Below, one piece after another: positions 1 to 15,695 of a DNA stretch of 64,000 bases. How positions within the stretch are numbered: position 1 is the first letter of the stretch; every line of letters starts with the position of its first letter. The translations under genes were made by a program, and so were the position numbers. Source of the stretch: Tragulus kanchil. Its lineage: Eukaryota; Chordata; Mammalia; Artiodactyla; Tragulidae. The DNA is taken from assembly GCA_022376925.1 (NCBI GenBank), contig JAIOJX010000032.1, positions 168,293,979 through 168,357,978 on the forward strand, read 5' to 3'. The notes beneath the pieces were generated by a model, which saw only the letters and a program-made list of their open reading frames with translations, made no database searches and was not told where the DNA came from.

Positions 1-475
1 GGGACCCTGGCCTCGGGTCGGGACACCCCAGCCCGCGGCGGGGGGGAGCACGGCGGCCCCGCCCTCCGGGGCCCCGCACCGAAAGCCCCTTGCTCGGAGA
101 AGCCTGGCCCGAGAGGCGCGGCCAGCATTGCCAGGGCTCGGCCACTTGCCCGAGCCTTCGCTGGCCGCAGCGGTGGTGCGGGTGACTGGCGCCGGGGCCG
201 CCTGGCCCGGACAGCACGCGGGGCCGGGAGGCGGTCACTGCGGGGGCCCCTGTGCTAAGTGTGGGGCGGGGATGCGGGAGCATCGTGGTGCCTGGGGACA
301 GCGGGGCGGGGGCGGGGGCAGCGGACGCGGCCGGCGGCCGGGCCGGGACCCTGGGCGGCGCAGCGGGCTCCGCCTCAGCCCTCGGGGCTGCTGGGACTCG
401 AGCAGAGCAAGGTCTGTTTGGCAGCTACATTGGAACATGTATTTAAAAGCATTAAAAATATCCGCTACTATAAAA
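1..475. other. CpG-rich flank downstream of PACS2
   Basis: This stretch is very GC- and CpG-rich (for example 300-380), with open frames on both strands that match nothing I recognise. In human the next gene downstream of PACS2 is TEX22, then MTA1; no exon of either is visible here. It could be the edge of a CpG island. Confidence 0.4.
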
Positions 476-1065
476 GCCCCACTGCCCCTGGCGGCTGGAG
501 TTTATTGGGATCCAAGAGTGGGCGGCGGCGGGGCATCTCTTGGCTGGTGGGCAGCTGGGGCCCAGGGAGGGGCTGACTGGCCTCTTGTTCCGCTCAGGAT
601 GCCCCTGACAGAAGACGGACCTCTGGCCCCTGGCCACCCAGCTCGCTGCCTGGGCACGCAGGCAGCCCGGGGTCCATGGTGCTGCCCGCAGGACCCCGCT
701 CCCTGAGGCAGCCGAGTCCTGGCTTTCAGAAAGGACAGGACGTGGAGGCGAGAACCCTTCGTGCGGGGGGCACTGGGCGGGGGGTCCTGAGGCCGTGATT
801 CTCAAGTTTAGCACTGTCCGCCTGCCCTCCCGCCCCTGCCGGGACGTTCTGGTTAATAAGCAGGAGCAGTTATGGGCTCCCGGGGGGCCCGTTAGTCTCC
901 AGGTTGTGAGCACGTTCATACTTCAGACTGCTGCTCTCTGGGGTTTCAAGGGCCTGTCTCGGTGGTAAACTGAAGTGTTAACACAAAAAGCAGCTGGGCC
1001 GTCCCGGCCGCGGCCGTCGTGGGGCTGCAGGGCAGGAAGCTGGCGCGGCCCTCTCGCAGGCGGGG
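476..1065 (-). other. PACS2: PACS2 3'UTR
   Basis: This is the sequence following the TAG stop (1066-1068) on the minus strand, up to an inferred cleavage site 15-25 bases past the AATAAA signal. It is GC-rich with no repeat recognised. The exact 3' end is inferred and cannot be fixed from DNA alone. Confidence 0.6.
501..506 (-). terminator. poly(A) signal of PACS2
   Basis: The plus strand reads TTTATT, that is AATAAA on the minus strand, about 560 bases after the stop codon. It is the only canonical hexamer I found in this orientation between the stop and the window edge. Cleavage would fall near 476-490. Confidence 0.6.
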
Positions 1066-1290
<225 letters not shown>

Positions 1291-1473
1291 TCACCGGTTC
1301 TCACCGGCCCCGCGGGAGGAGGCCCGGACAACCCAGCCTCCCTTGCCGGCCTCCCTGCCACCGGCACCCAGCCCCGACCCCTCGGCCCGCTTCTCCCAGC
1401 CGCAGAGGAGCCGAGGCCCACAGCCCTCTGCTTTGGAGGGTCTGCAGACCCGGCCCCAAACAGCTGCCACTTA

Positions 1474-2561
<1,088 letters not shown>

Positions 2562-2891
2562 CTAGAGGGACTGCTGATCAACCCCCATCTCCCACAGCTG
2601 CTCTCACACCCGAGCTGCCAAAGCCCCCACTGTGTGCAGGGCGCCCTGTACACCTGGAGCTCCCGTCCCTGTGGGAGACGCAGGCCAGGGCGGAGCAGTT
2701 GGGCACCCCCGACTGGTGGACACGTGTCAGGACCGCCGTGCCCCCTCGAGGCTGCTGAGCCCACCTCCGCCCTGACCCTCTGCTTTCTGGCACCCCGGGG
2801 TGGGGTCAGGGGCCCTCTGGCGCTCAGCCTGAACCCGGCCGTGCCGGGGAACAGCACATCCAGGGGTGGGGGCCGCCCACGTGGCTGTTTA

Positions 2892-3691
<800 letters not shown>

Positions 3692-4021
3692 CTAGAGGGA
3701 CTGCTGATCAACCCCCATCTCCCACAGCTGCTCTCACACCCGAGCTGCCAAAGCCCCCACTGTGTGCAGGGCGCCCTGTACACCTGGAGCTCCCGTCCCT
3801 GTGGGAGACGCAGGCCAGGGCGGAGCAGTTGGGCACCCCCGACTGGTGGACACGTGTCAGGACCGCCGTGCCCCCTCGAGGCTGCTGAGCCCACCTCCGC
3901 CCTGACCCTCTGCTTTCTGGCACCCCGGGGTGGGGTCAGGGGCCCTCTGGCGCTCAGCCTGAACCCGGCCGTGCCGGGGAACAGCACATCCAGGGGTGGG
4001 GGCCGCCCACGTGGCTGTTTA

Positions 4022-4321
<300 letters not shown>

Positions 4322-4353
4322 CTACCCCAGCCCAGCCAAGGAGGGTGCGGTAC

Positions 4354-4396
4354 CTGACGTGGCTGAAGACGGCTCCACTATGCCCACCTTCACCAC
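4354..4396 (-). CDS. PACS2: PACS2 exon 20 (43 bp)
   Basis: A very short exon encoding VVKVGIVEPSSATS plus the first base of glycine (about residues 678-692). The acceptor is CCGTTGCCCCCCAG and the donor is G|GTACCG. It follows exon 19 in phase 0 (FVG-VVKVG). The KVG(I/L)VE core is shared with PACS1. Confidence 0.93.
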
Positions 4397-5503
4397 CTGG
4401 GGGGCAACGGCACGCTGCTGCAGGCGCTCCAGACCCAGCAGGGCCTGGTTCCCCGCTCCCGCCCGCCCGCCGTGTCCCCCGGCCCCGGAACTCCGCACCG
4501 AGCCAGGTTCCCGCCGCTCAGTCCAAGGGGCGCAGCTAGGCTCAGGGGAGCCACTGTTCCCGGTCGGGGGGCTCCTGCCTGGTGGAGGACCCTGCCTCTG
4601 CAGGGGGCGCGTCGGGGAGACGCCCTTGCTCGGTGGCATTGTGCCCTCTGGACAAAGGCCCGGGCCACACAGGTCCCGGGCTGCCGGCCAGCCCCCGGCC
4701 TGGCCTTGCCTGTGGCCAGCACGTAGGCGCACGCGGCTTCCCCCCGGAGGAGCCTCTCTGCCCCACGCCCTGGCCCAGCAGAGCGTCTGCCCGCGAGGCT
4801 CGCCGGGCACTGCGGTTGGCACGTGAGGAGGGGCGTGAGGGAGCCCTGCTCCGTGAGAGAAAGGCGGCCTCGGGCCCACCGGGCACCCCGGCCCACGCCG
4901 GCCCGGGGGAGCCGTGTCGGCGAGCGACCACGACGACGGCCCTGGCCCCGGCCCCGGCCCCCGGGCCTCTGATGGGCAGACAGCGGGAGAGGGCCGCCGG
5001 CCGGTCACCGCTGCAGCCTGGCGGGACAGGCCGCTCCTGAGGGCTCCCTCCCGGCACAGCCGGCCGCCGCCCGCGCGCCAGGGCCCCCAGCAGACGCCCA
5101 GCTGGAGACCACGGAGGCCCCCAGGCTCTGGCCGCCCGCCGGCCGCGGAGCCGCAGCCCTGCCGCCTCGGTGAGGGACGGGGCGACCCTCCCGCCTCCCA
5201 GACCGCGCGCCAGGCTCCAGCCGGCCCGGCCGGCCCACGGGCGGAGGCGGCCCCTCAGGAGCCGAGCCTGACCGGACCCCTGGCGCCCGGCACGGCGCGG
5301 AGGGCTGGCCCGCGCCCCGGGGGCCGCCTGCGCCCGCGGGTCCCCCCGCGCAGAGGGGCCCGAGGGCGAGCCGGCCGCTGCAGCAGGGGCGAGGCCGCCG
5401 CGGGGACACGCTGCTCCCGAGGCCCCCGGGCAGATCAGGGCCGCCAGGAGCCGCAGGCGGCGGGGAGGCCGGGGCGAGGCGGGGGCCGCCGCGAGGTACT
5501 CAC

Positions 5504-5546
5504 CCCGACGAAGGGAATGAACTTCTGCGAGGACTCCTCGTCGGGG
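5504..5546 (-). CDS. PACS2: PACS2 exon 19 (43 bp)
   Basis: A very short exon encoding the third base of a serine, then PDEESSQKFIPFVG (about 663-677). The acceptor is CCCTGTCTCAG and the donor is GGG|GTGAGT. The DE-S-QKFIPF motif is conserved in both PACS paralogues. The exon is separated from exon 18 by a large intron containing three of the tandem duplications. Confidence 0.94.
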
Positions 5547-6330
5547 CTGAGACAGGGAAACGCGCAGTCAGCCTCTCCCCGGGGAGGCCCGCTGCCCCCA
5601 GCCGCCCTCCCGGGGCGCCCGGCCGGGACCTCTGGACCCACAGACCACCCGGCCCGCGGGAAGGCGGGCCGCCTCACTGGACGCGGTGCAGAGGCCCCCA
5701 GGGCAGCCGGCCCGGCGCAAAGCCCTCCGGCTGGCCGCCTGTCCCCCCGGGGCGCCCCGGGAGCAGCCTGGGCCTCCTCCAGGGGCTGGGGGTGACCGTC
5801 CCACGTCAGGCTGGGGAGGTTTGCTCCCGATGGTCTGGGTGACGTTGGTGCGCACTGGGGGCCACCTCAGGACGGTGACCTCAGTGACGGGGTGCACGTG
5901 CTCCAGCAGAATGACGCCCAAGGAGCGGCCTCAAGACAGGGCCGGGGCTCTGGGGCCAGGTGGCGGCACGGCGCCCGCGGGCTCCGCACAGCGGCCGGCA
6001 GGACCCAGCCTCGCCGGGACCAGCGGTCACGACCCCGGGGGGGAGGGCATCCCGCGTCCAAGGGCCGAGGGGCGCGCGTCTCCCCCACCCCCTCCCGCGC
6101 GGCTCGGCCGGCCCCCTGCCCAGGGCCCTCCGGCTGCGGCCCAGAGCTCTCCCGCCGGACCGAGGAACGGGGCTCCACCTGAGGCCGGCGCAGCGCCTCC
6201 CGCTGGCTGCCGCAGAGCAGGACTGGTGCGGGGCCTCCTGTCCCTGCCCCAGCCTCCGGAAGGACAGGCACCCGCTCTGAGCTGTCCTCCCAAGCCAGAG
6301 CCTGACGTCACAGCGTGACCGTCAGGCAGG

Positions 6331-8478
6331 GGAGTCCACGCGTGCGCACCCAGCGGGGCAGTGGCCGGGCAGCACGCGGGGAGAAGCCTCTGCCCCAGGA
6401 AGGCCTGACGGCGGGGACCCCGGCCCAGCCCGCCCGGCCTGGGCACCAGCTCTCGGGCCAAGAGCCCCACCTCACCCCACATCACCACCCGCCTGGCAAG
6501 AGGCCCTCCCGTCTTTCCCTGTGGGGATGGAGGCCTGGCCCAGGCTGGTGGCCCCCGTAAGTGTGGTCCCCAGCTGGACAAGTGACCCTAACCCAGAGGT
6601 CAGTACAGAGTGCACTCTCAGGCTGGTCCTGGCCGAAGCCGCTGCCCCGTGCCCAGCGCCACAGTACCTACGTGAGGGGACAGCAGCTGGAAGGAGCCCT
6701 GCTCCCCGGGCACCCCGGACATGGGTAACGTGACTTCTGCCCCAGGACCAACCCCCTCCTCCTCCACAAAAGTCCTGGCAAATGTCTTCTAGCTGGAACT
6801 GACCAATCTCCCATCCTCCCCATTTCAAGAGCCGTACAGGTGAGAGAGCAAGCTCCCCTTCATTCCACCTGACGTCGTGAAACCACCCAAACCCTGTGCC
6901 TGGACCTCCTTTTGCATGCAAGAAGGCAGCATGTCTGGGGGCCCCCGGCTCAGTACACGGGGGGCTCCAACCTCAGTCAGCCACGGCCCTCCGCCCACCG
7001 CAGTCGGCACGCAGGGAGGCGGACCAACGAGGGCCTCGGGGGTGGGACTCGGAGACTCCACAGCACAAGCGACAAAGCCAAGCCGCGTCCCTGGGCCATG
7101 CAGACGAAACCCAGCACGTGGCACGTGCCCATGAGACGGAGTGACACCAGCCTGCCCGAGACCCCTCAACCTGGACCCCGCGTGCAGAGGGCATGTGTGT
7201 TCGTGGCGGGAACAGTGGTCATTCCTAGAGCTCGAGGCCCAGACGAGGCTCCCGAGACCTGCACGGGGCAGGTGGCGGGACACAGCATGCTTCCACGTGG
7301 CACTGGGAGCAGAGCCGAGGGGAGCCCACATGAGGCTGGCGCAGGGGTGCTGGGCAGCCTGTACAGCTGCCTGGGGGACCCACAGCAGGTCTGACCTCAG
7401 GCCGGGAGTCCACGCGTGCGCACCCAGCGGGGCAGTGGCCGGGCAGCACGCGGGGAGAAGCCTCTGCCCCAGGAAGGCCTGACGGCGGGGACCCCGGCCC
7501 AGCCCGCCCGGCCTGGGCACCAGCTCTCGGGCCAAGAGCCCCACCTCACCCCACATCACCACCCGCCTGGCAAGAGGCCCTCCCGTCTTTCCCTGTGGGG
7601 ATGGAGGCCTGGCCCAGGCTGGTGGCCCCCGTAAGTGTGGTCCCCAGCTGGACAAGTGACCCTAACCCAGAGGTCAGTACAGAGTGCACTCTCAGGCTGG
7701 TCCTGGCCGAAGCCGCTGCCCCGTGCCCAGCGCCACAGTACCTACGTGAGGGGACAGCAGCTGGAAGGAGCCCTGCTCCCCGGGCACCCCGGACATGGGT
7801 AACGTGACTTCTGCCCCAGGACCAACCCCCTCCTCCTCCACAAAAGTCCTGGCAAATGTCTTCTAGCTGGAACTGACCAATCTCCCATCCTCCCCATTTC
7901 AAGAGCCGTACAGGTGAGAGAGCAAGCTCCCCTTCATTCCACCTGACGTCGTGAAACCACCCAAACCCTGTGCCTGGACCTCCTTTTGCATGCAAGAAGG
8001 CAGCATGTCTGGGGGCCCCCGGCTCAGTACACGGGGGGCTCCAACCTCAGTCAGCCACGGCCCTCCGCCCACCGCAGTCGGCACGCAGGGAGGCGGACCA
8101 ACGAGGGCCTCGGGGGTGGGACTCGGAGACTCCACAGCACAAGCGACAAAGCCAAGCCGCGTCCCTGGGCCATGCAGACGAAACCCAGCACGTGGCACGT
8201 GCCCATGAGACGGAGTGACACCAGCCTGCCCGAGACCCCTCAACCTGGACCCCGCGTGCAGAGGGCATGTGTGTTCGTGGCGGGAACAGTGGTCATTCCT
8301 AGAGCTCGAGGCCCAGACGAGGCTCCCGAGACCTGCACGGGGCAGGTGGCGGGACACAGCATGCTTCCACGTGGCACTGGGAGCAGAGCCGAGGGGAGCC
8401 CACATGAGGCTGGCGCAGGGGTGCTGGGCAGCCTGTACAGCTGCCTGGGGGACCCACAGCAGGTCTGACCTCAGGCCG
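6331..8478. repeat. tandem duplication D2 (1074 bp x 2)
   Basis: Bases 6331-7404 are repeated at 7405-8478, entirely within intron 18. Four bases (GGAG) are shared at the seam. No internal differences were seen. Confidence 0.95.
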
Positions 8479-8484
8479 GGAGCC

Positions 8485-10690
8485 GGTGGTAAGCAGAGGG
8501 ACCAAGATGGCTGTGCCCACTGTCCCCTGGGTCTCCTGACCCCTCTAGGTGGACCGCAACGAGCATGGATGGCACACTGGTCTTCACGGGACTCCACCCA
8601 TGGCATCGGGAGCCCCACCCTGCCCCCGGGGCCGGTGTCACCACCGTCATGTGGTTGAGGGGCTGAGGCGCAGAGAAGGCTCAGGGTCTCCTGGGCCCTG
8701 GCTTGAGGCAAAGCTCACGGGAGCCGCCTCGGCTCAGAGACCCTGCGGCTCAGGCAGCAAAGTGCACAGCGCTGCCGGCGCTCGGCTCACGGGGGTGGGC
8801 GCAGGGGAGCAAGCTGGCGCAGGCCCACGGGACGGTCCAAGCCACGGGACAGCCCAAGCCACAGGACAGGCCAAGGGGTCAGCAGGGCACACCATGGCTG
8901 GTCTTTCTCTAGCCCGGAGGCTTGTTTAGCAGCACAGCTGGACAGGCTCTCCCCCGCCTCCTGATCTGCCCCAGGGCTCACCAGAGAGGCCGCCTGGGGT
9001 CCAGGGACCCTCCCTGGAGGCTTTCCCAGAGCAAATGCCCTGAGGGCTCCAGCACAGGACACCTGGCCGGCAGGGGCACGTGGGACTTGGCTTTGATGTA
9101 CATTCAAACCAAGGGGGAGCCGCCTGAGGGGTCCCAGCGGTCCGGCCCCCATCCAGGTGAACACCAACACTGCTGGGACGGGCCCCATGCTCTCTCTGCC
9201 CCGGTGCACAGGCTCCCTGTCCGCTCGCCTCCGTCCCCACGTGGGGGCTCGGCCGGCCGCCTCCCCGGCTGCTGGCGCAGGTGCTGGGAGCAGAGCCCGC
9301 ACACGGCCAGAGCCGGGGCGGCGCCCAGCGGCTCTCGGGGTGGAGCCAGTGCTGCAGCTCATTCCGGAGGTGGCACCCCCAGACTCAGGGTGTTCAGCGG
9401 GCCACTCCCTGAAACTGGGGACCGAGACGCTTCCAGGTGGCAGGCTTTGTCACCAGGCGGGGCCCCCAAGGGGCCGGTCGGCTGGCTGGGGCAGCGCACC
9501 GGAGGCCACCTGATGGAGGCCGCCCCTCCCGACTCCCAGGTGGGGAAGTGGACACCGGGGGCCGGAAACCTGAGGACCCCCAGCACGCCCGGGGGTGGTA
9601 AGCAGAGGGACCAAGATGGCTGTGCCCACTGTCCCCTGGGTCTCCTGACCCCTCTAGGTGGACCGCAACGAGCATGGATGGCACACTGGTCTTCACGGGA
9701 CTCCACCCATGGCATCGGGAGCCCCACCCTGCCCCCGGGGCCGGTGTCACCACCGTCATGTGGTTGAGGGGCTGAGGCGCAGAGAAGGCTCAGGGTCTCC
9801 TGGGCCCTGGCTTGAGGCAAAGCTCACGGGAGCCGCCTCGGCTCAGAGACCCTGCGGCTCAGGCAGCAAAGTGCACAGCGCTGCCGGCGCTCGGCTCACG
9901 GGGGTGGGCGCAGGGGAGCAAGCTGGCGCAGGCCCACGGGACGGTCCAAGCCACGGGACAGCCCAAGCCACAGGACAGGCCAAGGGGTCAGCAGGGCACA
10001 CCATGGCTGGTCTTTCTCTAGCCCGGAGGCTTGTTTAGCAGCACAGCTGGACAGGCTCTCCCCCGCCTCCTGATCTGCCCCAGGGCTCACCAGAGAGGCC
10101 GCCTGGGGTCCAGGGACCCTCCCTGGAGGCTTTCCCAGAGCAAATGCCCTGAGGGATCCAGCACAGGACACCTGGCCGGCAGGGGCACGTGGGACTTGGC
10201 TTTGATGTACATTCAAACCAAGGGGGAGCCGCCTGAGGGGTCCCAGCGGTCCGGCCCCCATCCAGGTGAACACCAACACTGCTGGGACGGGCCCCATGCT
10301 CTCTCTGCCCCGGTGCACAGGCTCCCTGTCCGCTCGCCTCCGTCCCCACGTGGGGGCTCGGCCGGCCGCCTCCCCGGCTGCTGGCGCAGGTGCTGGGAGC
10401 AGAGCCCGCACACGGCCAGAGCCGGGGCGGCGCCCAGCGGCTCTCGGGGTGGAGCCAGTGCTGCAGCTCATTCCGGAGGTGGCACCCCCAGACTCAGGGT
10501 GTTCAGCGGGCCACTCCCTGAAACTGGGGACCGAGACGCTTCCAGGTGGCAGGCTTTGTCACCAGGCGGGGCCCCCAAGGGGCCGGTCGGCTGGCTGGGG
10601 CAGCGCACCGGAGGCCACCTGATGGAGGCCGCCCCTCCCGACTCCCAGGTGGGGAAGTGGACACCGGGGGCCGGAAACCTGAGGACCCCC
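8485..10690. repeat. tandem duplication D3 (offset 1109 bp)
   Basis: Bases 8485-9581 are repeated at 9594-10690, with a 12-base spacer at the seam. One substitution was seen: C at 9047 versus A at 10156. It lies within intron 18. Confidence 0.95.
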
Positions 10691-11188
10691 CACCTGCGAG
10701 CCGACACTGCTAAACAGCCCTAAAGACCAGCCAGCGGGCGGGGCGGGGCCGGACCCAGAGACGGCGGTACCTGAGGGGAAAGTCAAAATGGAAGTTCTTT
10801 CTCCTTTTCGGAAAGCCGCCAGAGAGAGACAGGATGCCGTCAGGCGCTCAGGCGCGGCGAGGCGCCCCAGCGGCCGCGCGGGGTTCCTCACGGGACGAGC
10901 CCACGGGGGGAGGAGCCACGTGCGAGCCGAGGCGCTGCTTCCGGACCACCTGCGGTCCTCCTGCCCCGAGCTCCTGCCCGCTGCGGCCTGGCTGGTGAGG
11001 GACCCCTCAAACCGATCCCCTTAAATCATGGGGGCCCCACCCCACGCAAGCGGACGTCTGCCCGTGGCTCCTGACTGCCGTCCTGCACTGGGCAAGGTCG
11101 ACTGTTGGAGGGGCGTGTGTGGGCTGGGAAGCAGGTCACTGCTGGGGGACCTGGACCAGCACCAGGACCGCCGGTCTTGTAACTTTTA

Positions 11189-11623
<435 letters not shown>

Positions 11624-12323
11624 TCACAGGGTCCTGGGAGGCAGCGAGCCCTCCCCTGGGCCGGGCACCAAGGAGCTCTGGGGCCCAGGGGCAGAGGGAA
11701 GCATCCTGGCCGCGTCTGCCGACCCGCCTCTCCCAGCCAGGCCCAAGAGGGGCCTGGGAGACCGGCAGGCAGGCCCAGCGGAAAGGGCCCCCACCCAAAG
11801 TGGACGGGGGAACCTGAGGACCCCCCACCTGCGAGCCGACACTGCTAAACAGCCCTAAAGACCAGCCAGCGGGCGGGGCGGGGCCGGACCCAGAGACGGC
11901 GGTACCTGAGGGGAAAGTCAAAATGGAAGTTCTTTCTCCTTTTCGGAAAGCCGCCAGAGAGAGACAGGATGCCGTCAGGCGCTCAGGCGCGGCGAGGCGC
12001 CCCAGCGGCCGCGCGGGGTTCCTCACGGGACGAGCCCACGGGGGGAGGAGCCACGTGCGAGCCGAGGCGCTGCTTCCGGACCACCTGCGGTCCTCCTGCC
12101 CCGAGCTCCTGCCCGCTGCGGCCTGGCTGGTGAGGGACCCCTCAAACCGATCCCCTTAAATCATGGGGGCCCCACCCCACGCAAGCGGACGTCTGCCCGT
12201 GGCTCCTGACTGCCGTCCTGCACTGGGCAAGGTCGACTGTTGGAGGGGCGTGTGTGGGCTGGGAAGCAGGTCACTGCTGGGGGACCTGGACCAGCACCAG
12301 GACCGCCGGTCTTGTAACTTTTA

Positions 12324-12758
<435 letters not shown>

Positions 12759-12954
12759 TCACAGGGTCCTGGGAGGCAGCGAGCCCTCCCCTGGGCCGGG
12801 CACCAAGGAGCTCTGGGGCCCAGGGGCAGAGGGAAGCATCCTGGCCGCGTCTGCCGACCCCCGCTCTCTCCCCAGCGCTCAGGCCCAAGAGGGGCCTGGG
12901 AGACCGGCAGGCACACGGTGTGCTCTCAAAGCACAGCGAGGGACCCGCTCTCTA

Positions 12955-13296
<342 letters not shown>

Positions 13297-13408
13297 TCAC
13301 GCTGCGAGGGGTCTCCCCGGAACTCAGCCTGTGTGTGTGACAAAGCGTGTAAGCCGAACAAGGGGCTGGGTGGGGTTTTTGATTCACACAGGACTCTGAG
13401 AGCTTTTA

Positions 13409-13930
<522 letters not shown>

Positions 13931-13934
13931 TCAC

Positions 13935-14041
13935 TATCTCTGTATCCGGGAGACGATGGTGCTGAAGGCCGCCTGGACGTCGGCCGCGGAGCAGGTGCAC
14001 ACCACGGGCAGCGTGTGTCGCTGCAGGACGTCCGAGAGGAA
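13935..14041 (-). CDS. PACS2: PACS2 exon 15 (intact copy)
   Basis: The exon encodes [18 protein letters not shown], then [17 protein letters not shown] (about 503-538). The acceptor is CCGCCCCCTCCCCCAG and the donor TA|GTGAGT. Its 107 bp fit phases 0 to 2. A second copy at 14937-15033 has small deletions and is unusable, so this copy is the reliable one. Confidence 0.95.
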
Positions 14042-14164
14042 CTGGGGGAGGGGGCGGTGAGCGCGCCTGCGAGGGCCCGCAGCCAGCGTCCCCGGCCGGC
14101 TCCCCTCCGCACGCCGCCCTGCGAGACGAGGCGCCTGCCCCGGCCGACGCCCGCCCCGCCTCAC

Positions 14165-14269
14165 CTGCCCCTGCCAGTCCGAGGTGTTGACGAGAATGAT
14201 GTTTTCAGGGAGCTGGTCGTCAGAAATGAGGATGTGGTTTAACTGGTCGTACACAGTCTTCCTGGGGAT
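14165..14269 (-). CDS. PACS2: PACS2 exon 14 (copy kept)
   Basis: A 105-bp phase 0-0 exon of 35 codons: [19 protein letters not shown], then [16 protein letters not shown] (about 468-502). The acceptor is CCCTCTTTCCAG and the donor CAG|GTGAGG. The IPRK-VYDQLN and DWQGQ motifs are family hallmarks. It is identical to 15157-15261. Confidence 0.95.
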
Positions 14270-14570
14270 CTGGAAAGAGGGCACCTCTGCCTGGGGTGAG
14301 GGGAGCCACGCCCGCTCCCTCGCCTGCCCTGCCGCCCACAGCAGGCACCGGGAGGGGAAGCCCACCCTGCCATGCTCAGATGCACCGGCCCACTCTGAAC
14401 AGAGTCCACGGCGGAAGGCACGGCGGGGCATCGCAACCTGTGGGCGGCCGAGCCGCAGGCGCCGTGGGCTCTCCGGACCAGCCCTCCAGAACAGGCACCG
14501 TCCCCCGGAGCCGCCGCGTCCTGGGCTGGCCTCGGGCTGCCTGAGTCCCTGCCTGGGGCTGGGCGCCCAC

Positions 14571-14703
14571 CTGCAGCTGGCTCCGCGTGTCTGGGCAGCG
14601 CTCGCTGTCCAGGCTGTTGGCCCGCTCGTTCTGTGGGCGCGCTGGCTGCCGCTCCTTCAGGGAGGTGCTCCGGCCCCGGCGGCCCGCCGGCTTCCCCTCG
14701 GAC
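14571..14703 (-). CDS. PACS2: PACS2 exon 13 (copy kept), contains Akt/14-3-3 site
   Basis: The exon encodes [18 protein letters not shown], then [17 protein letters not shown] and PDTRSQLQ (about 423-467). RRGRSTS fits the Akt consensus RxRxxS. The last serine (codon 14661-14663) aligns with human Ser437, the known 14-3-3-regulated site that switches trafficking and apoptotic roles. The acceptor is CTGTTCCCGCAG and the donor CAG|GTGGGC. An identical copy lies at 15563-15695. Confidence 0.93.
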
Positions 14704-14936
14704 CTGCGGGAACAGGCCAGCTGGGGCAGCCTCCGGGCACTCGCGGCTCCGCAAGGGGCCTCTGCAGGGGAGTGGCGGCCGAGAGGGGCTGCGGGGCGCA
14801 CTGTCGGGCAGCTGGGCGAGGGGACACTGAGTCCTGGTACCAGCCTGGAGGACCCTGGGTCACTCATGAGAACCGAGCGCCCCCGACCCCGGGACAAGCC
14901 TGGTGGACACAGCACCGCAGCCTGGGCAGGTGCCAC

Positions 14937-15033
14937 TATCTCTGTATCCGGGAGCAGGGCTGAAGGCCGCCTGGACTCGCCGGAGCAGGTGCACACCACG
15001 GGCAGCGTGTCGCTGCAGGACGTCCGAGAGGAA
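14937..15033 (-). pseudogene. PACS2: corrupted duplicate of PACS2 exon 15
   Basis: This copy of exon 15 sits at the start of the second unit of the 13916-15917 duplication. Relative to 13935-14041 it has lost about 10 bases at several sites, and the bases around its donor are altered (GTGAGT replaced by GTGGCA). Scattered short deletions within about 100 bases of a seam look like uncorrected read-end errors. Confidence 0.85.
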
Positions 15034-15156
15034 CTGGGGGAGGGGGCGGTGAGCGCGCCTGCGAGGGCCCGCAGCCAGCGTCCCCGGCCGGCTCCCCTCC
15101 GCACGCCGCCCTGCGAGACGAGGCGCCTGCCCCGGCCGACGCCCGCCCCGCCTCAC

Positions 15157-15261
15157 CTGCCCCTGCCAGTCCGAGGTGTTGACGAGAATGATGTTTTCAG
15201 GGAGCTGGTCGTCAGAAATGAGGATGTGGTTTAACTGGTCGTACACAGTCTTCCTGGGGAT
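15157..15261 (-). pseudogene. PACS2: duplicate copy of PACS2 exon 14
   Basis: Identical to exon 14 at 14165-14269, displaced by 992 bp, with intact splice sites. It is probably an assembly duplicate. Confidence 0.8.
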
Positions 15262-15562
15262 CTGGAAAGAGGGCACCTCTGCCTGGGGTGAGGGGAGCCA
15301 CGCCCGCTCCCTCGCCTGCCCTGCCGCCCACAGCAGGCACCGGGAGGGGAAGCCCACCCTGCCATGCTCAGATGCACCGGCCCACTCTGAACAGAGTCCA
15401 CGGCGGAAGGCACGGCGGGGCATCGCAACCTGTGGGCGGCCGAGCCGCAGGCGCCGTGGGCTCTCCGGACCAGCCCTCCAGAACAGGCACCGTCCCCCGG
15501 AGCCGCCGCGTCCTGGGCTGGCCTCGGGCTGCCTGAGTCCCTGCCTGGGGCTGGGCGCCCAC

Positions 15563-15695
15563 CTGCAGCTGGCTCCGCGTGTCTGGGCAGCGCTCGCTGT
15601 CCAGGCTGTTGGCCCGCTCGTTCTGTGGGCGCGCTGGCTGCCGCTCCTTCAGGGAGGTGCTCCGGCCCCGGCGGCCCGCCGGCTTCCCCTCGGAC
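15563..15695 (-). pseudogene. PACS2: duplicate copy of PACS2 exon 13
   Basis: Identical to exon 13 at 14571-14703, displaced by 992 bp, with the Akt-site motif and both splice sites intact. It is probably an assembly duplicate. Confidence 0.8.
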
